This document shows, in pieces, positions 55,247 to 64,000 of a DNA stretch of 64,000 bases (positions are counted from its first letter, which is position 1; the number at the start of each line of letters is the position of its first letter). Under the pieces are notes generated by a model. That model was not told the DNA's origin. It saw only the letters and a program-made list of their open reading frames with translations, and made no database searches. The position numbers and the translations under genes are program-made. The DNA is from Streptomyces vinaceus (lineage in GTDB: Bacteria; Actinomycetota; Actinomycetes; Streptomycetales; Streptomycetaceae), in the NCBI RefSeq assembly GCF_008704935.1, contig NZ_CP023692.1:2241001-2305000 (forward strand), in the 5' to 3' direction.

Positions 55247-55878
55247 CCAGCAGCAGCGCGTCCGCCTCCGCCGCCGGCCCCCGGCAGCCCGTGTACACCC
55301 AGCGCGTCGAAGGCCTCGGAACGGTCACCCTCACCCCCGTCGACCCCGTCGCCGACGCCCCGCTGATCCACTCCTGGGTCACCGAGGAGCGGGCCCGCTT
55401 CTGGGGCATGGGCGAGGCCAGCCGCGAGCTCGTCCAGGAGATCTACGAGGACGTCGACCGCCGCACGACCCACCACGCGTTCCTCGCGCGCCGCGACGGC
55501 GAGCCCGCCGCCCTGTTCCAGACGTACGACTGCGCCGAGGACCGGATCAGCGAGTGCTACGAGGTCCAGCCGGGCGACACCGGCGTGCACCTGCTGATCG
55601 GCCCGGCGCGCGGCGCCCGCGAACGCGGCTTCAGCGCCGGCCTGATCGGGGCCTTCCTCTCGTACGTCCTCGCGGACGGGACCACCCGCCGGATCGTGGC
55701 GGAACCCGACGCCCGCAACGAGAAGGCCGTCGCCCGCCTGGTGCGGTCCGGCTTCGAGCCGGGCCCGGAGGTCGAGCTCCCGGAGATCGACCTGCCCGAG
55801 GTCCACCTGCCGGCGAAGAAGGCCCGCCTCCTCTTCTTCGACCCCGGGGCAAACCGACCGTTCCGATTGACCGTGTGA
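55243..55878 (+). CDS. IucB/AlcB-like siderophore N-acyltransferase
   Basis: A 211-residue GNAT of the RimJ/IucB branch (Acetyltransf_8-like). Landmarks are HSWVTEERARFWGMGEASRE, FQTYDCAEDRISECYEVQPG, GVHLLIGPARGARERGFSAG and RRIVAEPDARNEKAVARLVR. Relatives acetylate N-hydroxylysine or N-hydroxycadaverine in hydroxamate siderophore assembly. It overlaps the acylase gene by four bases, starts at ATG 55243, and shares the iron box at 53123-53141. No hydroxylase or NIS synthetase is in the window, so these two genes may modify a siderophore made elsewhere. Confidence 0.88.
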   Translation: MTSSSASASAAGPRQPVYTQRVEGLGTVTLTPVDPVADAPLIHSWVTEERARFWGMGEASRELVQEIYEDVDRRTTHHAFLARRDGEPAALFQTYDCAEDRISECYEVQPGDTGVHLLIGPARGARERGFSAGLIGAFLSYVLADGTTRRIVAEPDARNEKAVARLVRSGFEPGPEVELPEIDLPEVHLPAKKARLLFFDPGANRPFRLTV

Positions 55879-55897
55879 TTCCGGCCACGCCAGACTG

Positions 55898-57736
55898 ATG
55901 CCCACTCAAAGCATCGGCGCTGGGGGGAAATTGACCAGCCAGAATCTGCACATCGGGCCGGATGCGGCAGCGGACCGCTACCGGCTGCTCCGGTCGATCG
56001 GGCGCGGCGGGGAGGCCGTCCTCTATCTCGCGGAGATCGAGCTCGCGGGCGGCAGCGAACCGGTGGTCGTCAAGGTGCTCGACTCCAAGACGACCATCAC
56101 GCCCGACGATTTCGACCGGATCAGCCGGAGGTGGAACGAGCAGGCCGAGCTCCTGCGCTTCGTGCACCGCCCGGGCGTCGTCGGCGTCCGGGAGCATTTC
56201 GAAGGTCCGCCGATCCACCGCTCGGGCGAGTCCGGGACCCTGACGGGCCGGGCCCTCGTCCTCGTGATGAACCACGTCGACGGGCTCGACCTGCGCGACT
56301 GGCGCGCCGAACGGAACCTCGCCACGGCCGCCGAGCGGCGCGAGGTGATGCGCACGCTGGAGCAGCTGGCCGACGTCCTGGACTGGCTGCATTCCGGGAA
56401 GGCCACCCCGTCCGGACGCCAGGTGATCCACGGTGACCTGTCACCGGGCAATGTGATGGTGGACGGTCACGGGCAGGCCACCCTGGTGGACTTCGGGCTC
56501 AGCAAGCTCACCGCCGACCACCAGACGGCCGAGGTGTGGTTCACGCCCGGGTACGCGGCTCCCGAGGTCTTCGACGGCAAGCGCACCCCGGCGGCGGACC
56601 GCTACGCCTTCGGGGCCATCGCGTACTTCCTGCTGAGCGGCGAGTCGCCGCCCAACTCCCCGGACCAGCTGGCCCGGGCGATGGCGGCGCTGCCGCAGAT
56701 CGCGGCGCTGGACGCCGAGCGGCGCGCCCGGATCACCGCCGTCCACGCGGCCGACCCGACGCAGCGGCCCGTCAGCCTGGCCGGCTGGATGAAGGACGTA
56801 CGGCACGCGGTGGTGTCCACGACCTCCTCCACCTCCCGGCGCGCGGTCCAGGACGCCGTCCCGGCGCCGCTTCCGGCGAAGCCCGCGCTGCCTCCGCAGC
56901 CCGCGAGCCCGCCGCCGGCGCACACGCCCGCCCCCGTCCCGCCCGCGCCGACCACCGAGGACGCACACCAGCAGCCCCCGGTACAGCCCCGGCCGGAGCA
57001 CGTGCCCGCCGGGTACGGTCCGACGTACCCGCTGCACGAGTCCCCGCCGCCGGGGCCCGCAGCGCCCACGCGGCGGCGGGCCGGGATCGTCCTGGGCTCG
57101 GTGGCCGCCGTCCTGGTCATCGCGGCGCTCGCCGTGCTCGGCGTACGGCTGCTGGGCGATGACAAGGGCGGGGACCAGGCCGCGGACGGCAAGGGCGGCA
57201 GCTCCGCCTCCGACCCGGCCACCCCGCAGGAGGAGACCCCGACGCCCTCCCCCTCACCGAGCGAGAGCGAGAGCGGGAGCACGGACACCGGGACGACCCC
57301 CGAGCCCACCGCCAGCGGCACCCAGCCGGGCGGCGTGGCGCCGGACATCAAGGCCGCCGACCTGACCCTGCTGACGCCCATCGCGGGGCTGGGCAACTTC
57401 ACCGTCGGGGCCGCGAAGATCAACACCAAGCAGTACGGGGCCGCCTTCATCGCGCAGCCGGACTGCAACGACGAGGCGATCACGGAGTTCGACCTCAACC
57501 GCGAGTGGAAGCACCTGGAGTTCACCGCGGGGATCGACGACGGCTCCACGCACGAGAAGGGCCGGGTCAGCATCTCGCTCGACGGGAAGCCCGCGGCCTT
57601 CTCCGAGCTGGTCGAGCTCGGCAAGCCGGCCACGCGGTCGGTGGACGTGACCGGCGCCCTGCGGCTGCGCGTCAAGGTCGACATGGGCTGCGACAACGGC
57701 ACCGTGGTCGTCGCCGCACCGCAGCTGACCCGCTGA
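55898..57736 (+). CDS. Membrane-anchored Ser/Thr protein kinase with extracytoplasmic beta domain
   Basis: A 612-residue kinase. The catalytic domain (28-305) has a short glycine loop GRGGEA (35-40), Lys59 in VVVKV, HGDLSPGN (178-185) in place of the usual HRDxxxxN, DFGL (198-201) and YAAPE. A Pro-rich cytoplasmic linker (320-390) leads to one transmembrane helix (395-417). An extracellular Ser/Thr/Gly-rich spacer and a 135-residue C-terminal domain like NPCBM modules (LDGKPAAFSELVELGKPATR) follow. The outside domain suggests sensing of a glycan or wall fragment. ATG 55898 lacks a ribosome site; TTG 55931 follows GGGGGGAAA closely and may be the true start. Confidence 0.86.
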   Translation: MPTQSIGAGGKLTSQNLHIGPDAAADRYRLLRSIGRGGEAVLYLAEIELAGGSEPVVVKVLDSKTTITPDDFDRISRRWNEQAELLRFVHRPGVVGVREHFEGPPIHRSGESGTLTGRALVLVMNHVDGLDLRDWRAERNLATAAERREVMRTLEQLADVLDWLHSGKATPSGRQVIHGDLSPGNVMVDGHGQATLVDFGLSKLTADHQTAEVWFTPGYAAPEVFDGKRTPAADRYAFGAIAYFLLSGESPPNSPDQLARAMAALPQIAALDAERRARITAVHAADPTQRPVSLAGWMKDVRHAVVSTTSSTSRRAVQDAVPAPLPAKPALPPQPASPPPAHTPAPVPPAPTTEDAHQQPPVQPRPEHVPAGYGPTYPLHESPPPGPAAPTRRRAGIVLGSVAAVLVIAALAVLGVRLLGDDKGGDQAADGKGGSSASDPATPQEETPTPSPSPSESESGSTDTGTTPEPTASGTQPGGVAPDIKAADLTLLTPIAGLGNFTVGAAKINTKQYGAAFIAQPDCNDEAITEFDLNREWKHLEFTAGIDDGSTHEKGRVSISLDGKPAAFSELVELGKPATRSVDVTGALRLRVKVDMGCDNGTVVVAAPQLTR

Positions 57737-57742
57737 ACGGCG

Positions 57743-57783
57743 GACGGCCCCGCACCGGAGGTGGACTCCGGTGCGGGGCCGTC
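57743..57783. terminator. Terminator between the kinase gene and gatB
   Basis: Perfect 17-bp arms (57743-57759, 57767-57783) with a 7-base loop, 7 bases past the kinase stop and 26 bases past the convergent gatB stop. Serves both. Confidence 0.88.
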
Positions 57784-57809
57784 GCGTCGTACGGGAGCGA
57801 CCGCGTGGC

Positions 57810-59321
57810 CTACTCCGAGACGCCCAGGCGCTCCAGGATGAGCTCCTTGACGCGGGCCGCGTCGGCCTGGCCGCGGGTGGTCTTCATGACCGCCCCGACC
57901 AGGGCGCCGACGGCGGCGATCTTGCCGCCGCGGATCTTGTCCGCGATGGCCGCGTTGCCCGCGATGGCCTCGTCCACGGCCGCGCCGAGCGCGCCCTCGT
58001 CCGAGACGACCTTCAGGCCGCGCTTCTCGACGACCTCGTCCGGGGTGCCCTCGCCGGCGAGGACGCCCTCCAGGACCTGGCGGGCCAGCTTGTCGTTCAG
58101 CTCGCCGGCCGCGACCAGGGCCGCGACGCGCGCGACCTGCGCCGGGGTGATCGGCAGCTCGTCGACGACGACGCCCTGCTCGTTGGCGTTGCGGGCCAGC
58201 TCGCCCATCCACCACTTGCGCGCGGCCGTCGAGTCGGCACCCGCCTCGATCGTGGCGACGATGGAGTCCACCGCGCCCGCGTTGAGGATCGACTGCATGT
58301 CGTGCTCGTTCACGCCCCACTCCTCGCGGAGCCGGTTGCGGCGCACGCGCGGCATCTCGGGCAGGCCGGCGCGCAGCTCCTCGACCCAGTCGCGGGCCGG
58401 GGCCACGGGGACCAGGTCGGGCTCCGGGAAGTACCGGTAGTCCTCGGCGTTGTCCTTGATGCGGCCGGCCGTGGTGGAGCCGTCCTCCTCGTGGAAGTGC
58501 CGGGTCTCCTGCACGATCGTGCCGCCGGACGACAGCACGGCCGCGTGGCGCTGGATCTCGAAGCGCGCGGCGCGCTCGACGGAGCGCAGCGAGTTGACGT
58601 TCTTCGTCTCGCTGCGGGTGCCGAACTCGGACTCGGGGGTGGGGCGCAGCGACAGGTTCACGTCGCAGCGCATCTGGCCCTTGTCCATGCGGGCCTCGGA
58701 GACGCCGAGCGCCTTGATGACCTCGCGCAGCTCGGCGACGTACGCCTTGGCGACCTCGGGGGCCCGCTCGCCCGCGCCCTCGATCGGCTTGGTGACGATC
58801 TCGATGAGCGGGATGCCGGCGCGGTTGTAGTCCAGCAGGGAGTGGGACGCGCCGTGGATGCGGCCGGTGGCGCCGCCGACGTGCAGCGACTTGCCGGTGT
58901 CCTCCTCCATGTGGGCGCGCTCGATCTCCACGCGGAAGATCTCGCCGTCCTCCAGCTGCACGTCGAGGTAGCCGTTGAAGGCGATCGGCTCGTCGTACTG
59001 GGAGGTCTGGAAGTTCTTCGGCATGTCCGGATAGAAGTAGTTCTTCCGGGCGAAGCGGCACCACTCGGCGATCTCGCAGTTCAGCGCGAGGCCGATCTTG
59101 ATGGCCGACTCGACGCCGATCGCGTTCACGACGGGCAGCGAGCCGGGCAGACCGAGGCAGGTGGGGCAGGTCTGCGAGTTGGGCTCGGCGCCCAGCTCGG
59201 TCGAGCAGCCGCAGAACATCTTGGTCCTGGTGCCGAGCTCGACATGGACCTCAAGGCCCATGACGGGGTCGAACGAGGCGAGAGCGTCCTCGTACGACAG
59301 CAGTTCGGTGAAGGTGGTCAC
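57810..59321 (-). CDS. gatB: Aspartyl/glutamyl-tRNA(Asn/Gln) amidotransferase subunit B
   Basis: A 503-residue tRNA-binding kinase subunit that phosphorylates the misacylated Glu-tRNA(Gln) or Asp-tRNA(Asn). It has [35 protein letters not shown], the [16 protein letters not shown] strand and a C-terminal YqeY-like domain. The two cysteine pairs near the N-terminus are complete. GTG 59321. It is downstream of gatC-gatA and the small membrane gene on the same strand (16-base gap). Confidence 0.96.
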   Translation of the reverse strand: MTTFTELLSYEDALASFDPVMGLEVHVELGTRTKMFCGCSTELGAEPNSQTCPTCLGLPGSLPVVNAIGVESAIKIGLALNCEIAEWCRFARKNYFYPDMPKNFQTSQYDEPIAFNGYLDVQLEDGEIFRVEIERAHMEEDTGKSLHVGGATGRIHGASHSLLDYNRAGIPLIEIVTKPIEGAGERAPEVAKAYVAELREVIKALGVSEARMDKGQMRCDVNLSLRPTPESEFGTRSETKNVNSLRSVERAARFEIQRHAAVLSSGGTIVQETRHFHEEDGSTTAGRIKDNAEDYRYFPEPDLVPVAPARDWVEELRAGLPEMPRVRRNRLREEWGVNEHDMQSILNAGAVDSIVATIEAGADSTAARKWWMGELARNANEQGVVVDELPITPAQVARVAALVAAGELNDKLARQVLEGVLAGEGTPDEVVEKRGLKVVSDEGALGAAVDEAIAGNAAIADKIRGGKIAAVGALVGAVMKTTRGQADAARVKELILERLGVSE

Positions 59322-59337
59322 GGTGAAACTTTCCCTC

Positions 59338-59583
59338 TCAGCCCAGCAGGACGTCGTCGTCGCCCAGGCGCTTCAGCTCGCGGTACAGGATCGCGAGGCC
59401 GGTGACGATGGCGGCGGCGGACACGACGGCGTCGACGAGCTTCAGCGTGTCGTGCTCGGTGCGGGCCTTCTTGACCTGCTTGATCACGCCGAGGGCGCCG
59501 AAGGCGGTGGTGCCCATCGACAGGTACGTGCCGGTCTTGGACTTCTTGAAGCCCTTGGCCTTGGACAGTGCACTGGTGCTCAC
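59338..59583 (-). CDS. Small membrane protein inside the gatCAB operon
   Basis: An 81-residue protein with a basic N-terminus ([20 protein letters not shown]), a hydrophobic stretch (about 22-36) and a second helix ([20 protein letters not shown], 49-68). It ends in [11 protein letters not shown]. Its GTG start shares a GTGA overlap with the gatA stop, so it is translationally coupled and certainly real. No known domain; two-helix membrane topology. Position between gatA and gatB recalls SCO5500 (from memory). Confidence 0.85.
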   Translation of the reverse strand: MSTSALSKAKGFKKSKTGTYLSMGTTAFGALGVIKQVKKARTEHDTLKLVDAVVSAAAIVTGLAILYRELKRLGDDDVLLG

Positions 59584-61076
59584 AGGGACGGTGCCTCCTC
59601 AAGCAGCGGGTGACCCCAGCGTGCGACGAAGGCCGCCTCCACGGCGGCGCCGACCTTGTACAGCCGGTCGTCCTTCATCGCCGGGGCGATGATCTGCAGC
59701 CCGACCGGCAGGCCGTCCTCCGGCGCCAGGCCGCACGGGAGCGACATGGCGGCGTTGCCGGCCAGGTTGGTCGGGATGGTGCACAGGTCCGCGAGGTACA
59801 TCGCCAGCGGGTCGTCGGTGCGCTCACCGATGGCGAAGGCGGTGGTCGGGGTCGTCGGGGAGACGATCACGTCGACCTGCTCGAAGGACTTCTCGAAGTC
59901 CCGGGTGATGAGCGTGCGGACCTTCTGGGCGGAGCCGTAGTACGCGTCGTAGTAGCCGGAGCTCAGCGCGTACGTACCCAGGATGATGCGGCGCTTGACC
60001 TCGTCGCCGAAGCCGGCTTCGCGGGTGAGCGCGGTGACGTCCTCGGCGGACCTGGTGCCGTCGTCGCCGACGCGCAGGCCGTAGCGCATGGCGTCGAAGC
60101 GGGCCAGGTTCGAGGAGCACTCGGACGGCGCGATCAGGTAGTACGCGGCCATCGCGAGGTCGAAGGAGGGGCAGTCCAGCTCGACGATCTCGGCGCCCAG
60201 CTCCTTGAGGAGCTCGACGGACTCGTTGAAGCGCTGGACGACGCCGGCCTGGTAGCCCTCGCCGGCGAACTGCTTGACGACGCCGACGCGCATGCCCGCG
60301 ACGGAGCCGTTGCGGGCCGCCTCGACGACCGGCGGGACCGGGGCGTCGATGGAGGTGGAGTCCATCGGGTCGTGGCCGGCGATGACCTCGTGCAGGAGCG
60401 CCGCGTCCAGGACCGTACGGGCACAGGGACCGCCCTGGTCGAGGGAGGAGGAGAAGGCCACCATGCCGTAGCGGGAGACGCCGCCGTACGTGGGCTTCAC
60501 GCCGACCGTGCCGGTCACGGAGGCGGGCTGGCGGATGGAGCCGCCGGTGTCCGTGCCGATGGCGAGGGGGGCCTGGAAGGCGGCCAGCGCGGCCGCGGAG
60601 CCGCCGCCGGAGCCGCCGGGGATGCGGGTGAGGTCCCAGGGGTTGCCGGTGGGCCCGTACGCGCTGTTCTCGGTGGAGGACCCCATGGCGAACTCGTCCA
60701 TGTTGGTCTTGCCGAGGATGACGACGTCCGCTTCCTTGAGCTTGCGCGTCAGGGTGGCGTCGTAGGGCGGGATCCAGCCTTCGAGGATCTTCGAACCGAC
60801 GGTGGTCGGGACCCCGACGGTGGTGAAGATGTCCTTGAGGGCGAGCGGGACGCCGGCCAGCGGGCCCAGCTTCTCGCCGCGCTCGCGCTTGGCGTCGACG
60901 GCGCGCGCCTGGGCGAGGGCGCCCTCGCGGTCGACGTGCAGGAAGGCGTGGACCTTCTCGTCGGTCGCGTCGATGCGGGCCAGGTGGGCCTCGGTCACCT
61001 CGACGGCCGTGAGCTCGCCGGAGGCGATCTTCTCGGCGGTCTGCGCGGCAGTGAGCTTGATGATCTGGTCAGTCAT
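59580..61076 (-). CDS. gatA: Aspartyl/glutamyl-tRNA amidotransferase subunit A
   Basis: A 498-residue amidase-signature enzyme that releases ammonia from glutamine for tRNA amidation. The Ser-cisSer-Lys triad is visible: Lys in [16 protein letters not shown], and the two serines in [15 protein letters not shown] and [16 protein letters not shown] 61076 lies 5 bases after the gatC stop, with GGAGGAC inside gatC as ribosome site. Confidence 0.97.
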   Translation of the reverse strand: MTDQIIKLTAAQTAEKIASGELTAVEVTEAHLARIDATDEKVHAFLHVDREGALAQARAVDAKRERGEKLGPLAGVPLALKDIFTTVGVPTTVGSKILEGWIPPYDATLTRKLKEADVVILGKTNMDEFAMGSSTENSAYGPTGNPWDLTRIPGGSGGGSAAALAAFQAPLAIGTDTGGSIRQPASVTGTVGVKPTYGGVSRYGMVAFSSSLDQGGPCARTVLDAALLHEVIAGHDPMDSTSIDAPVPPVVEAARNGSVAGMRVGVVKQFAGEGYQAGVVQRFNESVELLKELGAEIVELDCPSFDLAMAAYYLIAPSECSSNLARFDAMRYGLRVGDDGTRSAEDVTALTREAGFGDEVKRRIILGTYALSSGYYDAYYGSAQKVRTLITRDFEKSFEQVDVIVSPTTPTTAFAIGERTDDPLAMYLADLCTIPTNLAGNAAMSLPCGLAPEDGLPVGLQIIAPAMKDDRLYKVGAAVEAAFVARWGHPLLEEAPSL

Positions 61077-61081
61077 GGTTG

Positions 61082-61378
61082 TTAGTCCTCCCCCAGGATC
61101 TGCGGCACCTTGAAACGCTGCTGCTCCTGGGCGGGAGCGCCGGAAAGCGCCTGCTCGGGGGTGAGCGACGGACGGACCTCGTCCGCGCGCATGACGTTCG
61201 TCAGCGGCAGCGGGTGGGAGGTCGGCGGGACGTCTTGGTCGGCGACCTCGGAAACGCGGGCGACCGCGCCGATGATGTCGTCGAGCTGTCCGGCGAAGTG
61301 GTCGAGCTCTTCGCTCTTCAGTTCCAGACGTGCCAGCCGAGCGAGGTGGGCGACCTCCTCGCGCGTGATGCCAGGCAT
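61082..61378 (-). CDS. gatC: Aspartyl/glutamyl-tRNA amidotransferase subunit C
   Basis: A 98-residue clamp subunit that holds GatA and GatB together. The opening [20 protein letters not shown] and closing [16 protein letters not shown] are diagnostic. It is the first gene of gatC-gatA-small protein-gatB; its 3' end contains the gatA ribosome site. Confidence 0.95.
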   Translation of the reverse strand: MPGITREEVAHLARLARLELKSEELDHFAGQLDDIIGAVARVSEVADQDVPPTSHPLPLTNVMRADEVRPSLTPEQALSGAPAQEQQRFKVPQILGED

Positions 61379-61513
61379 GCAGCGATCCTCTGGGGGTGGT
61401 GAGTGTGTAGTTTCGTGCCCAATCCTATGGGGCGGGGCCCCGGACCCACGAAACCGTTTGCCGCCGGGGGGCCGCCGCGGCCCCCCGTACCCCTCGCTGC
61501 GCGCCGTGCCGGG

Positions 61514-63721
61514 CTACTGGGCCGGGGTCTCCGCCGGCGCCGCGGCCGGGGAGGCCGACAGTTCCGCCGTGATGTCCGCCGGGCGGCGCCAGCCGCGCTC
61601 GCCGCGGGCCAGCAGCCAGGCCGTGGCCTCCTGCGGGGGCATCGCGGCCGCGACCAGCCAGCCCTGGACGGCGTCGCAGCCCAGGTCCCGCAGGCGTTCC
61701 CAGGTCTCGTCGTCCTCGACGCCCTCGGCGACGACGAGCAGCCCCAGCGAGTGCGCCAGGTCGACGGTGCAGCGGACGATCTCCGCGTCCTGGGCGTCCA
61801 CCGCGAGCCGCGCCACGAACGAGCGGTCGATCTTCAGCTCGCTGACCGGCAGCCGCCGCAGGTGGACCAGGGAGGAGTAGCCGGTGCCGAAGTCGTCGAG
61901 GGACATCTTCACGCCGTGGCCGGTCAGGCCGGCCATGGTGTCGGCGGCCCGCTGCGGGTCCTCCAGCAGGACGTGTTCCGTTATCTCCAGCTGGAGACCG
62001 CTGGCCGGGACCCCGTGCCGGGCCAGCCGGGCCGCGACGGCGCCGGCGAAGCCGGGGGTGTGGACGTCGCGCGGGGAGACGTTCACGGCGACCGGGACCT
62101 TCAGTCCCTGCGCCCGCCAGCGCGCCACCTGGGCGAGGGCGGTCTCCAGCACGTACTCGGTGAGGTGGGGCATCAGCCCCGAGGTCTCGGCGATGGCGAT
62201 GAACTCGTCCGGCGAGACCCGGCCGCGCTCCGGATGCACCCAGCGCACCAGGGCTTCGAGCCCGGCCACCTGGCCGTCGAAGCGGACCTTGGGCTGGTAG
62301 TGGAGTTCCACCTCGCCGGCGTCGAGGGCGCGGCGCAAATCTCCCAGGAGGCCTAGGCGGTCGGGCGTGTTGCTGTCGCGCTTGGACTCGTACACCTCCA
62401 CGCCGGTGCGGTCCCGCTTCGCCTGGTACATCGCGACGTCGGCGCGGCGCAGCAGCCCCTCCGCGTCGAGGGCGTGGTCGGGGAAGACGGCGAGTCCGGC
62501 GCTGGCCTCCAGCACGAGGGTGAGCCCGTCCAGGTCGAGGGGTGAGCTGAGCTCGGCGACGAGGTGGCGGGCGACCCGCTGGGCGCTGGTGGTGGAGTCG
62601 GCGACGGGCAGGAGTACGGCGAACTCGTCGCCGCCCAGGCGCGCGGCCTCGGCGTCCTCGGGCAGGGCCTGGCGGAGCCGGTCGGCGATCTGGAGCAGCA
62701 GCCGGTCTCCGGCGAGGTGGCCCAGCGTGTCGTTGACCGCGCGGAAGCGGTCCAGGTCGATCAGCACAAGAGCTGACCGGGTGCCCAAACGTTCAGCCTC
62801 GTCCAGAGCGGACCAGGCCCGCTCCAGCAGCCACTGCCGGTTCGGCAGCCCGGTCAGGGGATCGCGCAGCTGTTCCTCGGCGCGCGCCCGGGCGATCCAC
62901 AGGGTGGAGTCCAGGGCGATCAGGGGTACGGCGAACAGCGGCAGCAGCACCGGCTGCGTCACGGCGACCACGCAGATCAGCGGCGCGATGCCGAGCAGGG
63001 CGACCGCGACTAAGGCCTGGCGGAGCAGGGCCGTGCGGGCGACGGTGGGCAGGGAGCCGCCGCGCGGGGTCTGCGCGAGCCAGAGCAGGGCCTTGGTGAC
63101 CAGCAGGTAGGCGAGGGCCACCAGGACGATCTCGGGGACCGCCTCCAGCCCCCAGGTGGTGGGCCGCCAGGGGGTCTCGACGGTCGGCGCCTCGCCGAAC
63201 GCGGCGAGGACGAGCGCCCCGGCCCCGATGCCGAGGATGTCGGTGGCTCCGTGCAGCAGCCCCTGCCGCCAGCGGTGCCGGCGCGCGGCCCCGACCAGGG
63301 AGACCACCGCCAGCGAGACGAGTCCCGCGGGCACCCAGCCGTAGAGGACGAGCACGCCGAGGGTGAGCGCGGCGCCCGAACCGGTGCCGCCCCACCAGCG
63401 GTCACGGCCCAGCGCGACGAGGTGGCCGACGATGATGCCGGTCAGCAGGGCCAGCGCCCAGCCGACCGGGCCGCCGGGGAACAGGGCGTGACGCTCGCTC
63501 AGCGCCGAGACGATGCCGATCGCGAGGACGACGGCGGACAGGCCCACGACGACGAACGGCAGCACGGTGCGCTGCGCCGCCGCTCTGCCCGGTCCCGCGC
63601 CGTAGTCGAGCGGGTGGGTGTCCGGCGTCCTGCCACCCAGGACACCGAGCCGGCCCGCCCGCATGGACGGGATCTCCCCGCCGACATCAGGTGACGGGTC
63701 GGCGCTTTCGGTGGGTTTCAT
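61514..63721 (-). CDS. Membrane GGDEF-EAL protein with both active sites intact (RmdB-like)
   Basis: A 735-residue c-di-GMP enzyme; ATG 63721 follows GAGAGGG, and a longer frame adds 12 residues without support. Residues 50-275 contain about seven to eight hydrophobic helices. The GGDEF domain holds RLGGDEF (361-367) but no RxxD inhibitory site. The EAL domain (460-715) is complete: EALVRW (489-494), NVSPRDV, EITEHV, DDFGTGYSSL (609-618), KIDRSF and AEGVED. Intact EAL suggests net phosphodiesterase activity. Streptomycete proteins of this layout next to gatC (RmdB, SCO5495, from memory) degrade c-di-GMP and promote development. Confidence 0.9.
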   Translation of the reverse strand: MKPTESADPSPDVGGEIPSMRAGRLGVLGGRTPDTHPLDYGAGPGRAAAQRTVLPFVVVGLSAVVLAIGIVSALSERHALFPGGPVGWALALLTGIIVGHLVALGRDRWWGGTGSGAALTLGVLVLYGWVPAGLVSLAVVSLVGAARRHRWRQGLLHGATDILGIGAGALVLAAFGEAPTVETPWRPTTWGLEAVPEIVLVALAYLLVTKALLWLAQTPRGGSLPTVARTALLRQALVAVALLGIAPLICVVAVTQPVLLPLFAVPLIALDSTLWIARARAEEQLRDPLTGLPNRQWLLERAWSALDEAERLGTRSALVLIDLDRFRAVNDTLGHLAGDRLLLQIADRLRQALPEDAEAARLGGDEFAVLLPVADSTTSAQRVARHLVAELSSPLDLDGLTLVLEASAGLAVFPDHALDAEGLLRRADVAMYQAKRDRTGVEVYESKRDSNTPDRLGLLGDLRRALDAGEVELHYQPKVRFDGQVAGLEALVRWVHPERGRVSPDEFIAIAETSGLMPHLTEYVLETALAQVARWRAQGLKVPVAVNVSPRDVHTPGFAGAVAARLARHGVPASGLQLEITEHVLLEDPQRAADTMAGLTGHGVKMSLDDFGTGYSSLVHLRRLPVSELKIDRSFVARLAVDAQDAEIVRCTVDLAHSLGLLVVAEGVEDDETWERLRDLGCDAVQGWLVAAAMPPQEATAWLLARGERGWRRPADITAELSASPAAAPAETPAQ

Positions 63722-64000
63722 GCCCGTCCCTCTCACAGCCGGCAATGCCGATGCCACGCGATGGCCCCGATGTCATGCCATCACGGCCGGAAGCGCATCA
63801 CGCAGCCGTGCACGACAGGCGCCCCCCTCAACAGTAGGACGCGGGAGGCCCTCAGGGGCAGCGGTCGGCGGCGGTTGCCCGAATGCGACCCAGCCATCCT
63901 CATCAGTACGGTATCCGCCGAACGGGTGAGTTTGGACCAGGACTCCCGGGTCACCCATCCGATGATCCGACAGGCCGCCGCCCCGCGAACAGCCCTGTAC
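63722..64000. other. Upstream region of the GGDEF-EAL gene, no gene seen
   Basis: I find no convincing coding frame, tRNA or strong hairpin here. The segment 63770-63960 shows mixed GC-rich stretches on both strands. It should contain the promoter of the leftward GGDEF-EAL gene and possibly of a gene beyond the window. Confidence 0.5.

Overview
The window is high-GC actinobacterial DNA, almost certainly from Streptomyces or a close relative. The signs are third positions dominated by G/C, many GTG starts, a four-gene conservon, the separate accB/accE carboxylase pair, an ilvB leader peptide of streptomycete type and a DmdR/IdeR-like iron box. Gene order recalls the core interval of S. coelicolor around SCO5495-SCO5544 in reverse orientation; this is from memory, not from a search. 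I see no rRNA, tRNA, insertion sequence, prophage or CRISPR array. It reads as ordinary core chromosome with a few accessory insertions.

Layout. 1-3.7 kb: conservon cvnABCD (cvnA cut by the window edge). 3.8-5.6 kb: acyl-CoA carboxylase epsilon and beta subunits. 5.9-7.9 kb: YceI-like protein behind paired operators, and a secreted/membrane TPM-like protein. 8.0-9.6 kb: citramalate synthase with a hairpin leader. 9.9-14.0 kb: a leftward operon of a urease gamma-beta fusion, a divergent urease alpha, agmatine deiminase and a TetR regulator, facing an NCS1 permease across a perfect inverted repeat. 15.7-19.2 kb: lipoprotein, ilvE, leuB, and a 42-residue small gene abutting an 11-bp tandem repeat. 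19.4-26.4 kb: LysR/oxidoreductase pair, Tat-exported phospholipase C, AAC(2')-type acetyltransferase, nitroreductase, and MarR/oxidoreductase pair. 26.5-30.5 kb: proline catabolism (putA, pruA) with a PucR-type regulator. 30.5-37 kb: TetR, serA, ilvC, ilvN, ilvB and the ilvB attenuator. 37-40 kb: membrane GGDEF protein with a degenerate EAL domain. 40-50 kb: hydroxyacid dehydrogenase, aldo/keto reductase, sugar dehydrogenase lipoprotein, LAL-family LuxR regulator with a 55-residue upstream gene, membrane protein and MMPL transporter. 50-55.9 kb: cupin, GNAT, DinB, then an iron-box locus (siderophore-interacting protein, penicillin-acylase-like hydrolase, IucB/AlcB-like acetyltransferase). 55.9-57.7 kb: membrane Ser/Thr kinase. 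57.8-61.4 kb: gatC-gatA-small membrane protein-gatB. 61.5-63.7 kb: a second c-di-GMP protein with intact GGDEF and EAL motifs.

How it works together. Branched-chain amino-acid synthesis is concentrated here (cimA, ilvE, leuB, ilvC, ilvN, ilvB), with serA feeding one-carbon and serine metabolism. Proline and agmatine/ureido genes suggest nitrogen salvage. Several regulators face their likely targets with visible inverted repeats (TetR/urease operon, LysR, MarR, DmdR-type iron box), so local control is unusually readable.

The strongest candidate for something undescribed is the urease-like operon. The alpha subunit keeps every nickel ligand but has lost the flap cysteine and other pocket residues. 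It is co-transcribed with an enzyme that makes an N-substituted urea (N-carbamoylputrescine), and no urease accessory genes lie nearby. The second is the iron-box-controlled acylase/acetyltransferase pair.
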